From positions 17,444 through 81,443 of the forward strand of contig CAUVXJ010000060.1 in the NCBI GenBank assembly GCA_963555925.1: DNA of 64,000 nucleotides. Reading direction: 5' to 3'. This DNA is from Protofrankia sp963555925 (GTDB lineage: Bacteria; Actinomycetota; Actinomycetes; Frankiales; Frankiaceae). The notes below the pieces were generated by a model. That model was not told the origin of the DNA. It did not search any database and saw only the letters and a list, made by a program, of their open reading frames with translations. How positions within the stretch are numbered: the first letter of the stretch is position 1; each line of letters starts with the position of its first letter. Below are positions 17,484-26,249 of the stretch, in pieces. Position numbers and translations under genes: made by a program.

Positions 17484-17666
17484 TGGTTCGATGTGCTTCG
17501 GGAGGCGGGGCTCGGTCCCGGCGACGAACTCCGGGTGACCGCCGATGGACGCGGCAGGCTCGTCCTCGTCGTTGTCCATGATCCTCTTGAGGAGCTGATC
17601 GGCTCTGCTCCGGGGTTGTCCGCCATGACCGACCTCGACGCGTTGAGGAACGAATGGGAGCGGTAG
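17484..17666 (+). pseudogene. Truncated AbrB/VapB-type antitoxin
   Basis: Directly after the reductase stop, one frame reads REAGLGPGDELRVTADGRGR and ends DLDALRNEWER, the C-terminal part of an AbrB-fold antitoxin. The expected N-terminal beta strand is missing because the reductase gene ends exactly there. It overlaps the toxin start by 13 bp as in intact pairs. An internal GTG at 17493 could start a short product but it would lack the DNA-binding part. Confidence 0.6.
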
Positions 17667-18056
17667 TCCTCGATACGAGCGTGGTCCTTGCGTTGTTCGA
17701 CTCCGATGACTCCCTGCACACAGGTGCGGTCCAGGCGGCCCGCCGTCGGCGCGACGCCGGTGATGGTTTCGTGCTACCGGCGAGCGTGCTGGCCGAGTTG
17801 CTCGTCGGTGCCGCGCGCCGGAGCGAGGAGGAGGTTGCCGTGCGCCGACGGCTCACCACCGCCGCATTCGGGCCGCCGTATCCTTGTGGACGAAGCTGTC
17901 GCGGTTGCGGCCGCGCTACGGCGGGCGCGGCACCAGTCCCTACGGCTACCGGACGCGCTCGTGTTTGCTGCCGCCGACGTCGTCGGCGCTGAAACCATAC
18001 TTACCGGCGACAAACGCTGGCAGAGTCTTGACGACCGGGTCGAGGTTGTCCGGTAG
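17654..18056 (+). pseudogene. VapC-type PIN-domain toxin, frameshifted
   Basis: The first frame gives VVLDTSVVLALFDSDDSLHT and VLAELLVGAARR, holding the first Asp and the Glu of a PIN ribonuclease. Near 17870 the homology moves to another frame, which continues LVDEAVAVAAALRRARHQSL, LPDALVFAAADVVGAETILT and GDKRW to the stop at 18056. Together they rebuild one complete PIN domain of usual length, so a single-base indel has broken the gene. With its antitoxin also truncated, the whole module is dead. A sequencing error cannot be excluded for the toxin alone. Confidence 0.72.
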
Positions 18057-18128
18057 ACGTGGGCAATGGATCGCCGCATCGCTCCCCGTCCATCGCTGCG
18101 CGAGGCACGGGTACCCCGGCCCCGCTCC

Positions 18129-18160
18129 TTGATCCACGTTCCTACTGCCGGGCGCTCTAG
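18129..18160 (+). repeat. Dispersed hairpin repeat, copy F
   Basis: CTTGATCCACGTTCCTACTG continues into CCGGGCGCTCTAG. It matches copy C at 42371-42402 over its whole length with a handful of substitutions, so the repeat is longer than the hairpin core. Confidence 0.65.
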
Positions 18161-18434
18161 GTGCTGCATCGCCGACGGTGACTGTCGGCTTGGCGTCCAG
18201 CGCCGAGTCATCCCGACCTTCGGGGAAGAGCATCCGCGTCCTCGCTTCCGTGCGTGAGACCCGAGTGTCTCCGGTCGCTGAGGATCAGACCACCGTGACC
18301 CCGTCGATGTCTGCGACCCAGTCCAGACCCGGAGTCGGAGATCGTTAGATTGCTGGTTTCGTCCCGGATGGGCGGGCAGGCTGGATACCAGATGACCCGT
18401 GAGGGATGCCGGTGATGGTGAGAGACTGTTTGGG

Positions 18435-18578
18435 CGCGATCGGCCCGCCGAACGGGCCCTCTGCGGCTCGCTGCGGGTCGACGCGGATCCACTGGTGGTC
18501 TCCGGTGGCGTCGGCGAATTGGTTCACCGCATCCTGGGTGATCTCGTACCAGTCGCTTCGCCTCAGCTCCTCGCCGAC
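18435..18578 (-). pseudogene. MaoC-type hydratase fragment
   Basis: One minus-strand frame contains FADATGDHQWIRVDP followed by AEGPFGGPIA, the active-site stretch of a MaoC/R-hydratase like the one at 13.7 kb, but AHGYLTLS is replaced by unrelated residues and the rest of the fold is gone. Only about 50 residues are recognisable. Confidence 0.6.
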
Positions 18579-18728
18579 GGGCAGCGACTGGCTCAAGCTG
18601 GCCCTCCACGAGCGCGTCGAGATGACAATCATCGACGCCATCGCATCCAGCGAAAGCGGACTTTTCGCTTTCGCCATCACCCGGTCGACCAACGACCTGC
18701 CGGGCCGGCTTTTCCCGGTGCCCGCAAC

Positions 18729-19200
18729 GAAGATGTTCACTGTAGATGGCCAAAACGTGACGCCAGGCAGCGGCGAAACGGGAATTCTCGCCTATAGCGG
18801 CCCCATGCCGCTCGGGTACTACAAGGGTGCCGGCAGGACGTCGACGACCTTCCGGACGATCGGCGGGATTCGGTACGTGATCCGTCGGCTTTGACCTCGC
18901 CCAGGTCGAGGCCGACGGTGCGATCCGGTTTCTCGGTCGCGGTTCCGGGGTGATCAACACCGGTGGCGAGAAGGTGCACCCGGCGGAGGTGGAGAACGCC
19001 CTGCTGACACACCCCGCGGTCACCGACTGCATCGTGGTCGGCGTGCCCGATCCGACCTGGGGAGAGCGGGTGGCCGCGCTGGTGGCCATGCGGCCCGACC
19101 CGCCGGTGACCCAGGAGGAGCTGCGCGACTGGGTACGACGGAGCCTGGCCGGCTACAAGGTCCCCCGCGTTGTGGTCATCGTGGACGCCCTGAACGCGCC
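18729..19200 (+). pseudogene. C-terminal remnant of an acyl-CoA synthetase
   Basis: TVDGQNVTPGSGETGILAYS and PMPLGYYK, then after a frameshift near 18880 VEADGAIRFLGRGSGVINTG and GEKVHPAEVENALLTHPAVT, are successive segments of an ANL ligase from before the hinge into the C-terminal domain. The large N-terminal domain and the final lysine segment are missing. The CRISPR array begins about 130 bp further on, so this debris marks the left border of the CRISPR locus. Confidence 0.7.
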
Positions 19201-19335
19201 GTGCAGGACGCATCGGTCAACACGGCTGGCTGGACGTGAGCCGACAGCGCGAAATCGTTCCCGACGCGTCAGCGTGCACATCGCCTTGGCCGCATGCAGG
19301 CTTTAGCGGCCGTCGCCACACTCGTCCTGATCGTC

Positions 19336-22172
19336 GTTCCATCCCCGCTCGCGCGGGGCCGACCACCATCTCAGCGTTCCGCCGGGTACCGGTGGCGGAT
19401 CATCCCCGCTGACGCGGGGCCGACATGTTCGACGTATGTCGAGAATATCTGTACGACGGATCATCCCCGCTCGCGCGGGGCCGACGCTGTCGCGCTGGGG
19501 GAGCTCGGCGACCTGGTGGGATCATCCCCGCTTGCGCGGGGCCGACGGCGCCGGGGGCATGTGCGTCGAGGTAGGCGAGGGATCATCCCCGCTTGCGCGG
19601 GGCCGACACAGCGAGCCGTCCACCGAGGTGGAGGGACTGCGGATCATCCCCGCTTGCGCGGGGCCGACAACGCAGGTCGCCCGCGAGCGAGATGGCCAAC
19701 GGGATCATCCCCGCTTGCGCGGGGCCGACCCAGCGCGTAGCAGCGACTCGACAACATCAGCCGGATCATCCCCGCTTGCGCGGGGCCGACGCTGTTGCCC
19801 GACCCGCGGCCGTAGACCTGCGGGGATCATCCCCGCTTGCGCGGGGCCGACCGCCCGTGTGGCGCCCGGATACCTGACACAGGAGGATCATCCCCGCTTG
19901 CGCGGGGCCGACAACACCCTGGAGAAGAGCGCCGCCCAGCTGACCGGATCATCCCCGCTTGCGCGGGGCCGACGCAGGCTCGCTGCCGCCCGACGATCTG
20001 CACGCCGGATCATCCCCGCTTGCGCGGGGCCGACGTCGTTGTCTTTGCTGACGGCGGTTACCTACCGGGATCATCCCCGCTTGCGCGGGGCCGACCGGGC
20101 GTGGTCTCAGACATGGCGGCCCGCCTGAGGATCATCCCCGCTTGCGCGGGGCCGACGCCGCAGACGCGTGCGCGGTTCCGTGCACCCCGGGATCATCCCC
20201 GCTTGCGCGGAGCCGACGGGGCATGAGTCAGACAGAGATCGCTGCTGCCAGGATCATCCCCGCTTGCGCGGGGCCGACCGTCCACCCTGTCGAGACGGTG
20301 ACGGCGTCCTGTGGATCATCCCCGCTTGCGCGGGGCCGACCCAAGGCCATCAAGGGTCTCGGTGAGAAAACCCGGATCATCCCCGCTTGCGCGGGGCCGA
20401 CGTAACCCCTGGGGGACGAACGGTGCGTCCTCGGGGATCATCCCCGCTTGCGCGGGGCCGACACGCCGACGATCAGTCCGAGTCGGTAGCTCTGCGGATC
20501 ATCCCCGCTTGCGCGGGGCCGACGGAGACGTCGCGGCTCACCCGTCACTCTCGCCGTGGATCATCCCCGCTTGCGCGGGGCCGACTAACCCACGACTGTG
20601 GGTGTGTGGTCAGTGGATGGATCATCCCCGCTTGCGCGGGGCCGACCAACTGCCGTTGGGTGCCTCGCCAGAGAAATGGGGATCATCCCCGCTTGCGCGG
20701 GGCCGACCCACAAATACGACAGGGAAAGGCAGTCATGGGAGGATCATCCCCGCTTGCGCGGGGCCGACCCGATGGTGGACGGTGTGGACGCGCGGATGAC
20801 GGGATCATCCCCGCTTACGCGGGGCCGACGGGCCGCACTACACACCGGACCAGCTGGAGTGGGGATCATCCCCGCTTGCGCGGGGCCGACCACAGACGTA
20901 CTCGGCGGGGTCGAGGTCGACAGGGATCATCCCCGCTTGCGCGGGGCCGACATTCGCCTACCGTGGCATCGACCCAGCGATCCAGGATCATCCCCGCTTG
21001 CGCGGGGCCGACGACAGCCTGAGAACTCGACAGCGCACCCCACCAGGATCATCCCCGCTTGCGCGGGGCCGACTCACCACCATCGTGCAGGCGCAGGCGA
21101 CCACCGGGATCATCCCCGCTTGCGCGGGGCCGACCCTCGAATCGACAGGCGCTCATCATGGATGCCCGGATCATCCCCGCTTGCGCGGGGCCGACGACGC
21201 GTGGCCGTACTTCCCCACTAATGCGCCGGGATCATCCCCGCTTGCGCGGGGCCGACGACCCGGGAGAGCTGGAACGCGCGGCGTTGGAGGGATCATCCCC
21301 GCTTGCGCGGGGCCGACGATCCTGCGCCCGACCCGGCCGCGGACAGGACGGGATCATCCCCGCTTGCGCGGGGCCGACTCGCCTACGCGGCGAGGAGCGT
21401 GGGGGCGGGCAGGATCATCCCCGCTTGCGCGGGGCCGACTCGCCTACGCGGCGAGGAGCGTGGGGGCGGGCAGGATCATCCCCGCTTGCGCGGGGCCGAC
21501 ATCCACAGCTGCCCGTTGCGCACGCACCATGCAGGATCATCCCCGCTTGCGCGGGGCCGACGACAATGACGGGCCGAACGGGACGATTGTCTCGGGATCA
21601 TCCCCGCTTGCGCGGGGCCGACACCGCACCGACAATCGCCGTGATGATGAAACTCGGATCATCCCCGCTTGCGCGGGGCCGACTCACCATCGTGGACCCG
21701 GGCGGGACCGTGACAGGGATCATCCCCGCTTGCGCGGGGCCGACCGTCTGAAGGTAGGAGTTATACCAGCCCCACCAGGATCATCCCCGCTTGCGCGGGG
21801 CCGACGGACGGACTCCTCATGTCCGCCGCGATGGTCCTGGATCATCCCCGCTTGCGCGGGGCCGACGGGTCACCTATGCACGCCACGTGCAAGCGGAAGA
21901 GGATCATCCCCGCTTGCGCGGGGCCGACTTGTCGGTGCGGTCATGACGCACCGCCAAGTGCGGATCATCCCCGCTTGCGCGGGGCCGACGCGAACGTCAG
22001 GTTGTAGATGATGCGCGGTCGCGGATCATCCCCGCTTGCGCGGGGCCGACCGGTCGACACCGTGACACCGAGTTCGGGTGCCAGGATCATCCCCGCTTGC
22101 GCGGGGCCGACCGCTCGTCTCGTCAGACATGGCGTCCCGCCTGGGGATCATCCCCGCTTGCGCGGGGCCGAC
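19336..22172 (-). CRISPR. CRISPR array 1, type I-E, 47 repeats / 46 spacers
   Basis: Repeats of 28 bp recur every 61 bp; in crRNA sense (minus strand) they begin GTCGGCCCCGCGC and end GCGGGGATGATCC, with the CCCCGCgcaaGCGGGG hairpin of Cas6e substrates. Transcription is therefore leftward, from the cas2-like leader at 22173. At the distal (left) end the three oldest repeats carry substitutions (CGAGCG or CGTCAG instead of CGCAAG in the loop region), the usual sign of array age. Spacers are 33 bp, with three of 34. Two adjacent spacers (21379-21411 and 21440-21472) are identical. Single-base repeat variants lie at 20190-20217 and near 20816. Confidence 0.98.
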
Positions 22173-22369
22173 ACTTGCTGACCTGGGATGTTACCGCCGG
22201 AAACGCGCCGAGAGAATCAGTCCGTCAAAGTCGACCGGGCGCCAGCGGTCCCGACCAGCGGTACGGACAGCCCAACCCTGCTCGTTGGCGGCGGGCTCGA
22301 CGAGGACCACCTGCCCGTCACCGATACGACTGGCGAGCAACTCCCAGAGACGGTCCTGGACACGCCGAC
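22173..22369 (-). pseudogene. Inverted copy of the cas2 3' end serving as array 1 leader
   Basis: This 197-bp block is the reverse complement of 32763-32959 with about four substitutions: the last 59 codons of cas2, its stop, and the same 18-bp spacer up to the first repeat. The encoded stretch reads DRLWELLASRIGDGQVVLVE onward, as in cas2. Three of the four changes are synonymous; the fourth gives R to Q. Because the repeat polarity puts the leader end of array 1 exactly here, and cas2 itself could not function when truncated, the sequence was most likely retained as leader. It also shows how array 1 arose, by inverted duplication of the cas2/array junction. Confidence 0.88.
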
Positions 22370-22678
22370 CGGGCCGCAAGCTTCGCTGATGCCCCGCTTG
22401 ATTCGTGGGCGAGGACAGCAGAGGCGACCGGAATGTCCGAGATTGGAAGTGGCCGAATTAAGGCGCTTGCAGGCCAGGGGCATGGGGATGATCGGATTGC
22501 TGTCGCGGTGGCGTCCTTTCAGGGGGTGCCAGATCCTGTTCGCGGTTGTCTGCCAACTGTCTCTGGGTGGTCCTGTCCGGCTAACTGGTGACCGGAACAG
22601 GGAGACGCGTCATGGGCTGGTCGCAGGTTGTCGGTGGCGGTCGCTATGGTGCGGCTGGTGTCGACACGGGAGCGCATT
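22370..22678 (+). promoter_or_regulatory. Divergent region between array 1 leader and cas3
   Basis: About 310 bp separate the leftward array leader from the rightward cas3 start. No protein-coding gene is recognisable. A GGGAG ribosome site lies about 7 bases before the cas3 ATG at 22679. Promoters for cas3 and perhaps part of the array 1 promoter should be here. Confidence 0.5.
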
Positions 22679-25600
22679 ATGGTGGAAGGGCATTTGACGT
22701 CAGGGTTGGAACCGGAGGTGGCCCGGTATCTGGGCGTGCTGTGGGGGAAGTCGAAGGAGAGAGCCGGCGGCCAGACCAATCTCCTTCTGTCGCACCTGCT
22801 CGATACCGCCGCCGTAGCAGAACAGATCTGGGATCACTTCCTGGCGCCCTCCACTCGGACGCTGGTGGGGGAAATCGCAGGCCGTCCGGAACAGGGGAGA
22901 CGGTTTTTCGCGTGGCTGTGCGGTGTGCACGACTGTGGGAAGGCGACACCGGTACATCAGCGGCTGTGGCCTGAGGGTGGACGCGCCGTCCAGCAGGCCG
23001 GCCTGACCTGGCATGAGCCGACAACGGCGAAGAGCAAGTGGCGGCACGACAAGGCCGGGGGTAACCTCGTACGCCGGCTGCTTTCAGATGCCGGTTGGCC
23101 GCCGGAACACGTGGACTGGATCTGGCCGCTGGTAGCCGGGCATCACGGCGTGTTCCCGTCCGAGGGCCAACTTCAGGAGCAGAGAAAGTGCAGGGGCCAG
23201 TTGTTGGGAACGGGCCGGTGGCCTGAGGTTCAGAGGGCGGTGCTGGAGGTTTTCACCCGCGAACTGGGCTTCCCCGATCTGGTGGCGGTAAAGCCGGTTC
23301 GTGTGCCGTCGAGGGCAGCTCAGCTGCACCTGAGTGGTCTCGTGGTGATGGCTGACTGGATCGCCAGCGATGAGGATCATTTCAAGGGCGAGGACGATCT
23401 AGAGAGAGTCTGCCTGGCTTCGGCTCGTGGCCGTGCAGAGGCGGCATGGAAGGCGCTTGCCCTACGTCGGGGCTGGGGATCCGTGTCGGTTCCCGGACCG
23501 GAATTTTTTCAGGATCGGTTCGGCCATCCTCCGCGGGCCTCACAGGTGATGGTGGTCGAGGCCGCGCGGCGGATGGAGGCTCCCGGCCTGTTGGTGGTCG
23601 AGGCCCCGATGGGTGAGGGCAAGACGAAGGCGGCGCTGGCGGCGGCGGAGGTGCTTGCGGCGCGGTTCGGAGCCGACGGGATCTTTGTTGGGATGCCGAC
23701 ACAGGCGACAAGCGACCCGATGTTCAGCCAGGTGCGTGCGTGGCTGTCGACGATCGATGCCGATCTGGCTGCCCAGGTTGCTTTGCTTCATGGTAAACGA
23801 ATGTTCAACAAAGAGTGGAAGGCGCTTCTGGAAGCGGCGGGACCCGATCCGGACCGCCGGTTCGGCAGTGTGGACGAGTGCGGGATGTGTATTGATGACG
23901 ATCCGTTCGGCCGTGATGCCGCGACCTTCGGTACAGAGGCTGCGTGGGACACCGTTCCGCCGGAACGGCAGGCGCCTGCTCAGTGGTTCCTGGGGGCCAA
24001 GAGAGGGCTCCTGTGCCCCTTTGTCGTGGGGACAATCGACCAGCTGTTATTCGCGGCGACCCGGACCAAGCATGTCATGCTGCGGATGGCCGGCCTTGCG
24101 GGCAAGGTGGTGGTGCTGGACGAAGTGCACGCTGCGGACGTCTACATGTCGCAGTTCCTCAAGGAGGGGCTGCGCTGGCTGGGGCAGGCCCGGGTTCCGG
24201 TGATTCTGCTGTCTGCGACGCTGGCGCCCGGCCAACGCCGCGAGCTGATCGAGGCGTACCTGGCGGGGGCGGCCTCCCAAGAGGAGTACCGGATCGAAAG
24301 GGCACCTGAACCCCAGGGTTACCCTTCCCTCACGGGCGTCTGGCTCGATCCGGATGGGGCGACGCCACGGTTTCTGCTCGACAGCACCCCGACCTGGCGT
24401 TCGGACCTCCCGGTTCAGGTGGAAATTTTGCCGGAGAAGATCCTTGGTAGGCGCGCGGCGCGGGAAGAGAAGATCGACGCGCAGGATGTCGCCGACCGCG
24501 CGGTCGCCGATCTCCTTGAAGACCGGCTGATCGAAGGCGGATGTGCACTGGTGATCCGCAACACGGTCGCGCGTGCGCAGTCGGCATACGTCGTGCTACG
24601 GGAACGCTTCGGCGGCGACGTGCGGCTGCTGCACGCACAACTGACCGTCCAGGATCGTGCGGACCGCACACGACAGTGCCTGGATCTTCTGGGTCCGGAG
24701 CGGGAGCCAGAGTCCAACCGGGAACCCGGAGCGACCCGGCCGTCTCGCCCCTCGCGACTTGTGCTTGTGGCCACTCAATTAGCTGAACAGTCTTTTGACG
24801 TTGATGTGGATCTACTGATTTCCGATCTGACCACCATCGATCTGCTCTTGCAGCGGATCGGTCGTCTCCATCGCCATTCGGGAGTGAAGCGCCCAGTTCC
24901 GGTTCACCTCCCACGGGTGGTTGTGACCGGTTTTAGCCCCGGCAACGGAAAGCGACCGTCGATTCTCTCCGCCAGTGAGAAGATCTACGGCCGGTATCTG
25001 CTGCTGCGCTCGGCCGCGGAGGTGTTGAGCGTGGTCGGGGTGTCGCGGGAGATATCCGGCGCTGGGGGCGCCGGCGGTAAATGGTCCATCCCCAGCCAGG
25101 TACCCGAATTGGTTCGTCGGGTGTATGACGATCAGGAGGATGTGGTCCCATCCGCGTGGGCTGAGGACGAGGAATCCGCGAGACAGGAGTGGGCGGCGGG
25201 GGAGCGAGCCCGTGCTGAGCATGCGTCCGCGTACCTGCTGACCAGGCTCGGTGAACATGAGAACAGCACCTTGGCTGGCCTGCACTTTGCTGGCGCCTCC
25301 GCGGGTAGCGGCGAGAGCTCGCTTGAAGCCGTGGTGCGGGATGGACCACGTTCCGTAGAAGTAATCTTGGTTGTTTGGGATGGGGGGATCTACCGGACGT
25401 TGGCCGGACGGCCTCTGACAGCCAACGGGGACGTGGCCCACGATCTGCTGGATGAGGTGCTCGGGTCTACAGTTCGACTTCCGGTAAATTTCACGGATCC
25501 CGCATTGAACGAGCTGCGTCCACTCCCCGCATGGCACGGACACCCATGGTTGCGATACAGCCTTGCCCTGGTCCTGGACGAAGCGCGCCGCACTGTGCTT

Positions 25601-25687
25601 GACGGCCAGACGTTGCGCTATGACGGCGACCGCGGTCTGGTACAGGAAGTCGTGGCGGCGAGCGGTCCCGCGTGTCGCCCCGGTTGA
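22679..25687 (+). CDS. cas3: CRISPR-associated helicase-nuclease Cas3 (type I-E)
   Basis: About 1000 residues with an N-terminal HD nuclease (SHLLDTAAVAEQIWDHF, CGVHDCGKATP, VAGHHGVFPSE) and an SF2 helicase: Walker A in APMGEGKTKAALAA, DEVH box VVLDEVHAADVYMSQF, motif III ILLSATLAPG, and motif VI QRIGRLHRH. It is recruited by Cascade to unwind and shred target DNA. The ATG at 22679 is preferred over an open extension to 22628 because of the GGGAG upstream. It is separated from casA by 560 bp holding a hairpin, an orphan repeat and an IS3 relic, so cas3 is probably transcribed independently. Confidence 0.96.
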   Translation: MVEGHLTSGLEPEVARYLGVLWGKSKERAGGQTNLLLSHLLDTAAVAEQIWDHFLAPSTRTLVGEIAGRPEQGRRFFAWLCGVHDCGKATPVHQRLWPEGGRAVQQAGLTWHEPTTAKSKWRHDKAGGNLVRRLLSDAGWPPEHVDWIWPLVAGHHGVFPSEGQLQEQRKCRGQLLGTGRWPEVQRAVLEVFTRELGFPDLVAVKPVRVPSRAAQLHLSGLVVMADWIASDEDHFKGEDDLERVCLASARGRAEAAWKALALRRGWGSVSVPGPEFFQDRFGHPPRASQVMVVEAARRMEAPGLLVVEAPMGEGKTKAALAAAEVLAARFGADGIFVGMPTQATSDPMFSQVRAWLSTIDADLAAQVALLHGKRMFNKEWKALLEAAGPDPDRRFGSVDECGMCIDDDPFGRDAATFGTEAAWDTVPPERQAPAQWFLGAKRGLLCPFVVGTIDQLLFAATRTKHVMLRMAGLAGKVVVLDEVHAADVYMSQFLKEGLRWLGQARVPVILLSATLAPGQRRELIEAYLAGAASQEEYRIERAPEPQGYPSLTGVWLDPDGATPRFLLDSTPTWRSDLPVQVEILPEKILGRRAAREEKIDAQDVADRAVADLLEDRLIEGGCALVIRNTVARAQSAYVVLRERFGGDVRLLHAQLTVQDRADRTRQCLDLLGPEREPESNREPGATRPSRPSRLVLVATQLAEQSFDVDVDLLISDLTTIDLLLQRIGRLHRHSGVKRPVPVHLPRVVVTGFSPGNGKRPSILSASEKIYGRYLLLRSAAEVLSVVGVSREISGAGGAGGKWSIPSQVPELVRRVYDDQEDVVPSAWAEDEESARQEWAAGERARAEHASAYLLTRLGEHENSTLAGLHFAGASAGSGESSLEAVVRDGPRSVEVILVVWDGGIYRTLAGRPLTANGDVAHDLLDEVLGSTVRLPVNFTDPALNELRPLPAWHGHPWLRYSLALVLDEARRTVLDGQTLRYDGDRGLVQEVVAASGPACRPG

Positions 25688-25693
25688 GGCAGG

Positions 25694-25730
25694 CGGGTTC
25701 GCATGGTGCGGTGAGCACCATGCGAACCCG
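25694..25730 (+). terminator. 16-bp perfect hairpin after cas3
   Basis: CGGGTTCGCATGGTGC (25694-25709) pairs with GCACCATGCGAACCCG (25715-25730) around a 5-nt loop GGTGA. It starts seven bases after the cas3 stop and should stop cas3 transcription, though no T-run follows. Confidence 0.7.
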
Positions 25731-25757
25731 ACAGATCCCCGCGGGCGCGGGGCCGAC
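25730..25757 (-). repeat. Orphan degenerate CRISPR repeat
   Basis: ATCCCCGCGGGCGCGGGGCC followed by GAC matches 22 of 28 positions of the array repeat, in the orientation of array 1, and abuts the hairpin after cas3. There is no array next to it; a weaker resemblance (CCATCCCCGCCGG) follows at about 25795. Confidence 0.65.
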
Positions 25758-25960
25758 TCGGCACCCTGATGCCGTACCAGACACAGACACGGGCCATCCC
25801 CGCCGGTGGCGCCATAGATCATGGACCACCTGTGCGGGGCCTAGGGTCATCTTCGCACTCGTACCAGGGACCCGGTGAGGGTCCGTCTGGCTTGCAGGGC
25901 TACTCTTCAGACAGAGTCATGGTCTAGACAGAGACAGTTACCCGATGAGAGGATGAGAGC

Positions 25961-26107
25961 GTGGCCGCGCCCAGCAAGTACCCGGACGAGCTGCGTCAGC
26001 GTGCTGTCCGCCTCGTGTGGAAGATCCGCGAGGAGCAGCCGACCGAAGCCCGCTATGCGATCACTACCGTCGCACGGCGGTTGGGTATCCACCCGGCGCC
26101 GGTTTGA
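25961..26107 (+). pseudogene. IS3-family transposase OrfA fragment
   Basis: GTG at 25961 opens a 48-codon frame reading SKYPDELRQRAVRLVWKIRE and ITTVARRLGIHPAPV, the N-terminal helix-turn-helix of IS3-type OrfA, then stops where the second helix should continue. No OrfB or inverted repeats were seen. The stretch after it (26108-26249) is unusually AT-rich and likely contains the casA promoter. Confidence 0.7.
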
Positions 26108-26249
26108 CTCATCCAGTCGAGGGTTCTGAATGATGTTCCAGCGTTATTTGGTCGGTTGTCGTTCATTATATTTGTACCGAGGGGCTCAACGGTGACCTAT
26201 AGAAGCGATAGCGGTAGTTTGGTCGGGTAAATCTACATTGGAGATCAAT

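Noticed and set aside
22191..22379. Open frame of 62 codons at the leader end of array 1 as a second functional Cas2
   Set aside because: It has only the last two thirds of Cas2, lacks the N-terminal beta strand and catalytic region, and its ATG lies in non-homologous sequence; it is a copied fragment.
19294..22389. Long proline/glycine-rich frames across both arrays (repeating IIPACAGPT, HPRLRGAD or SSPLARGR)
   Set aside because: These are translations of the CRISPR repeats, not proteins.
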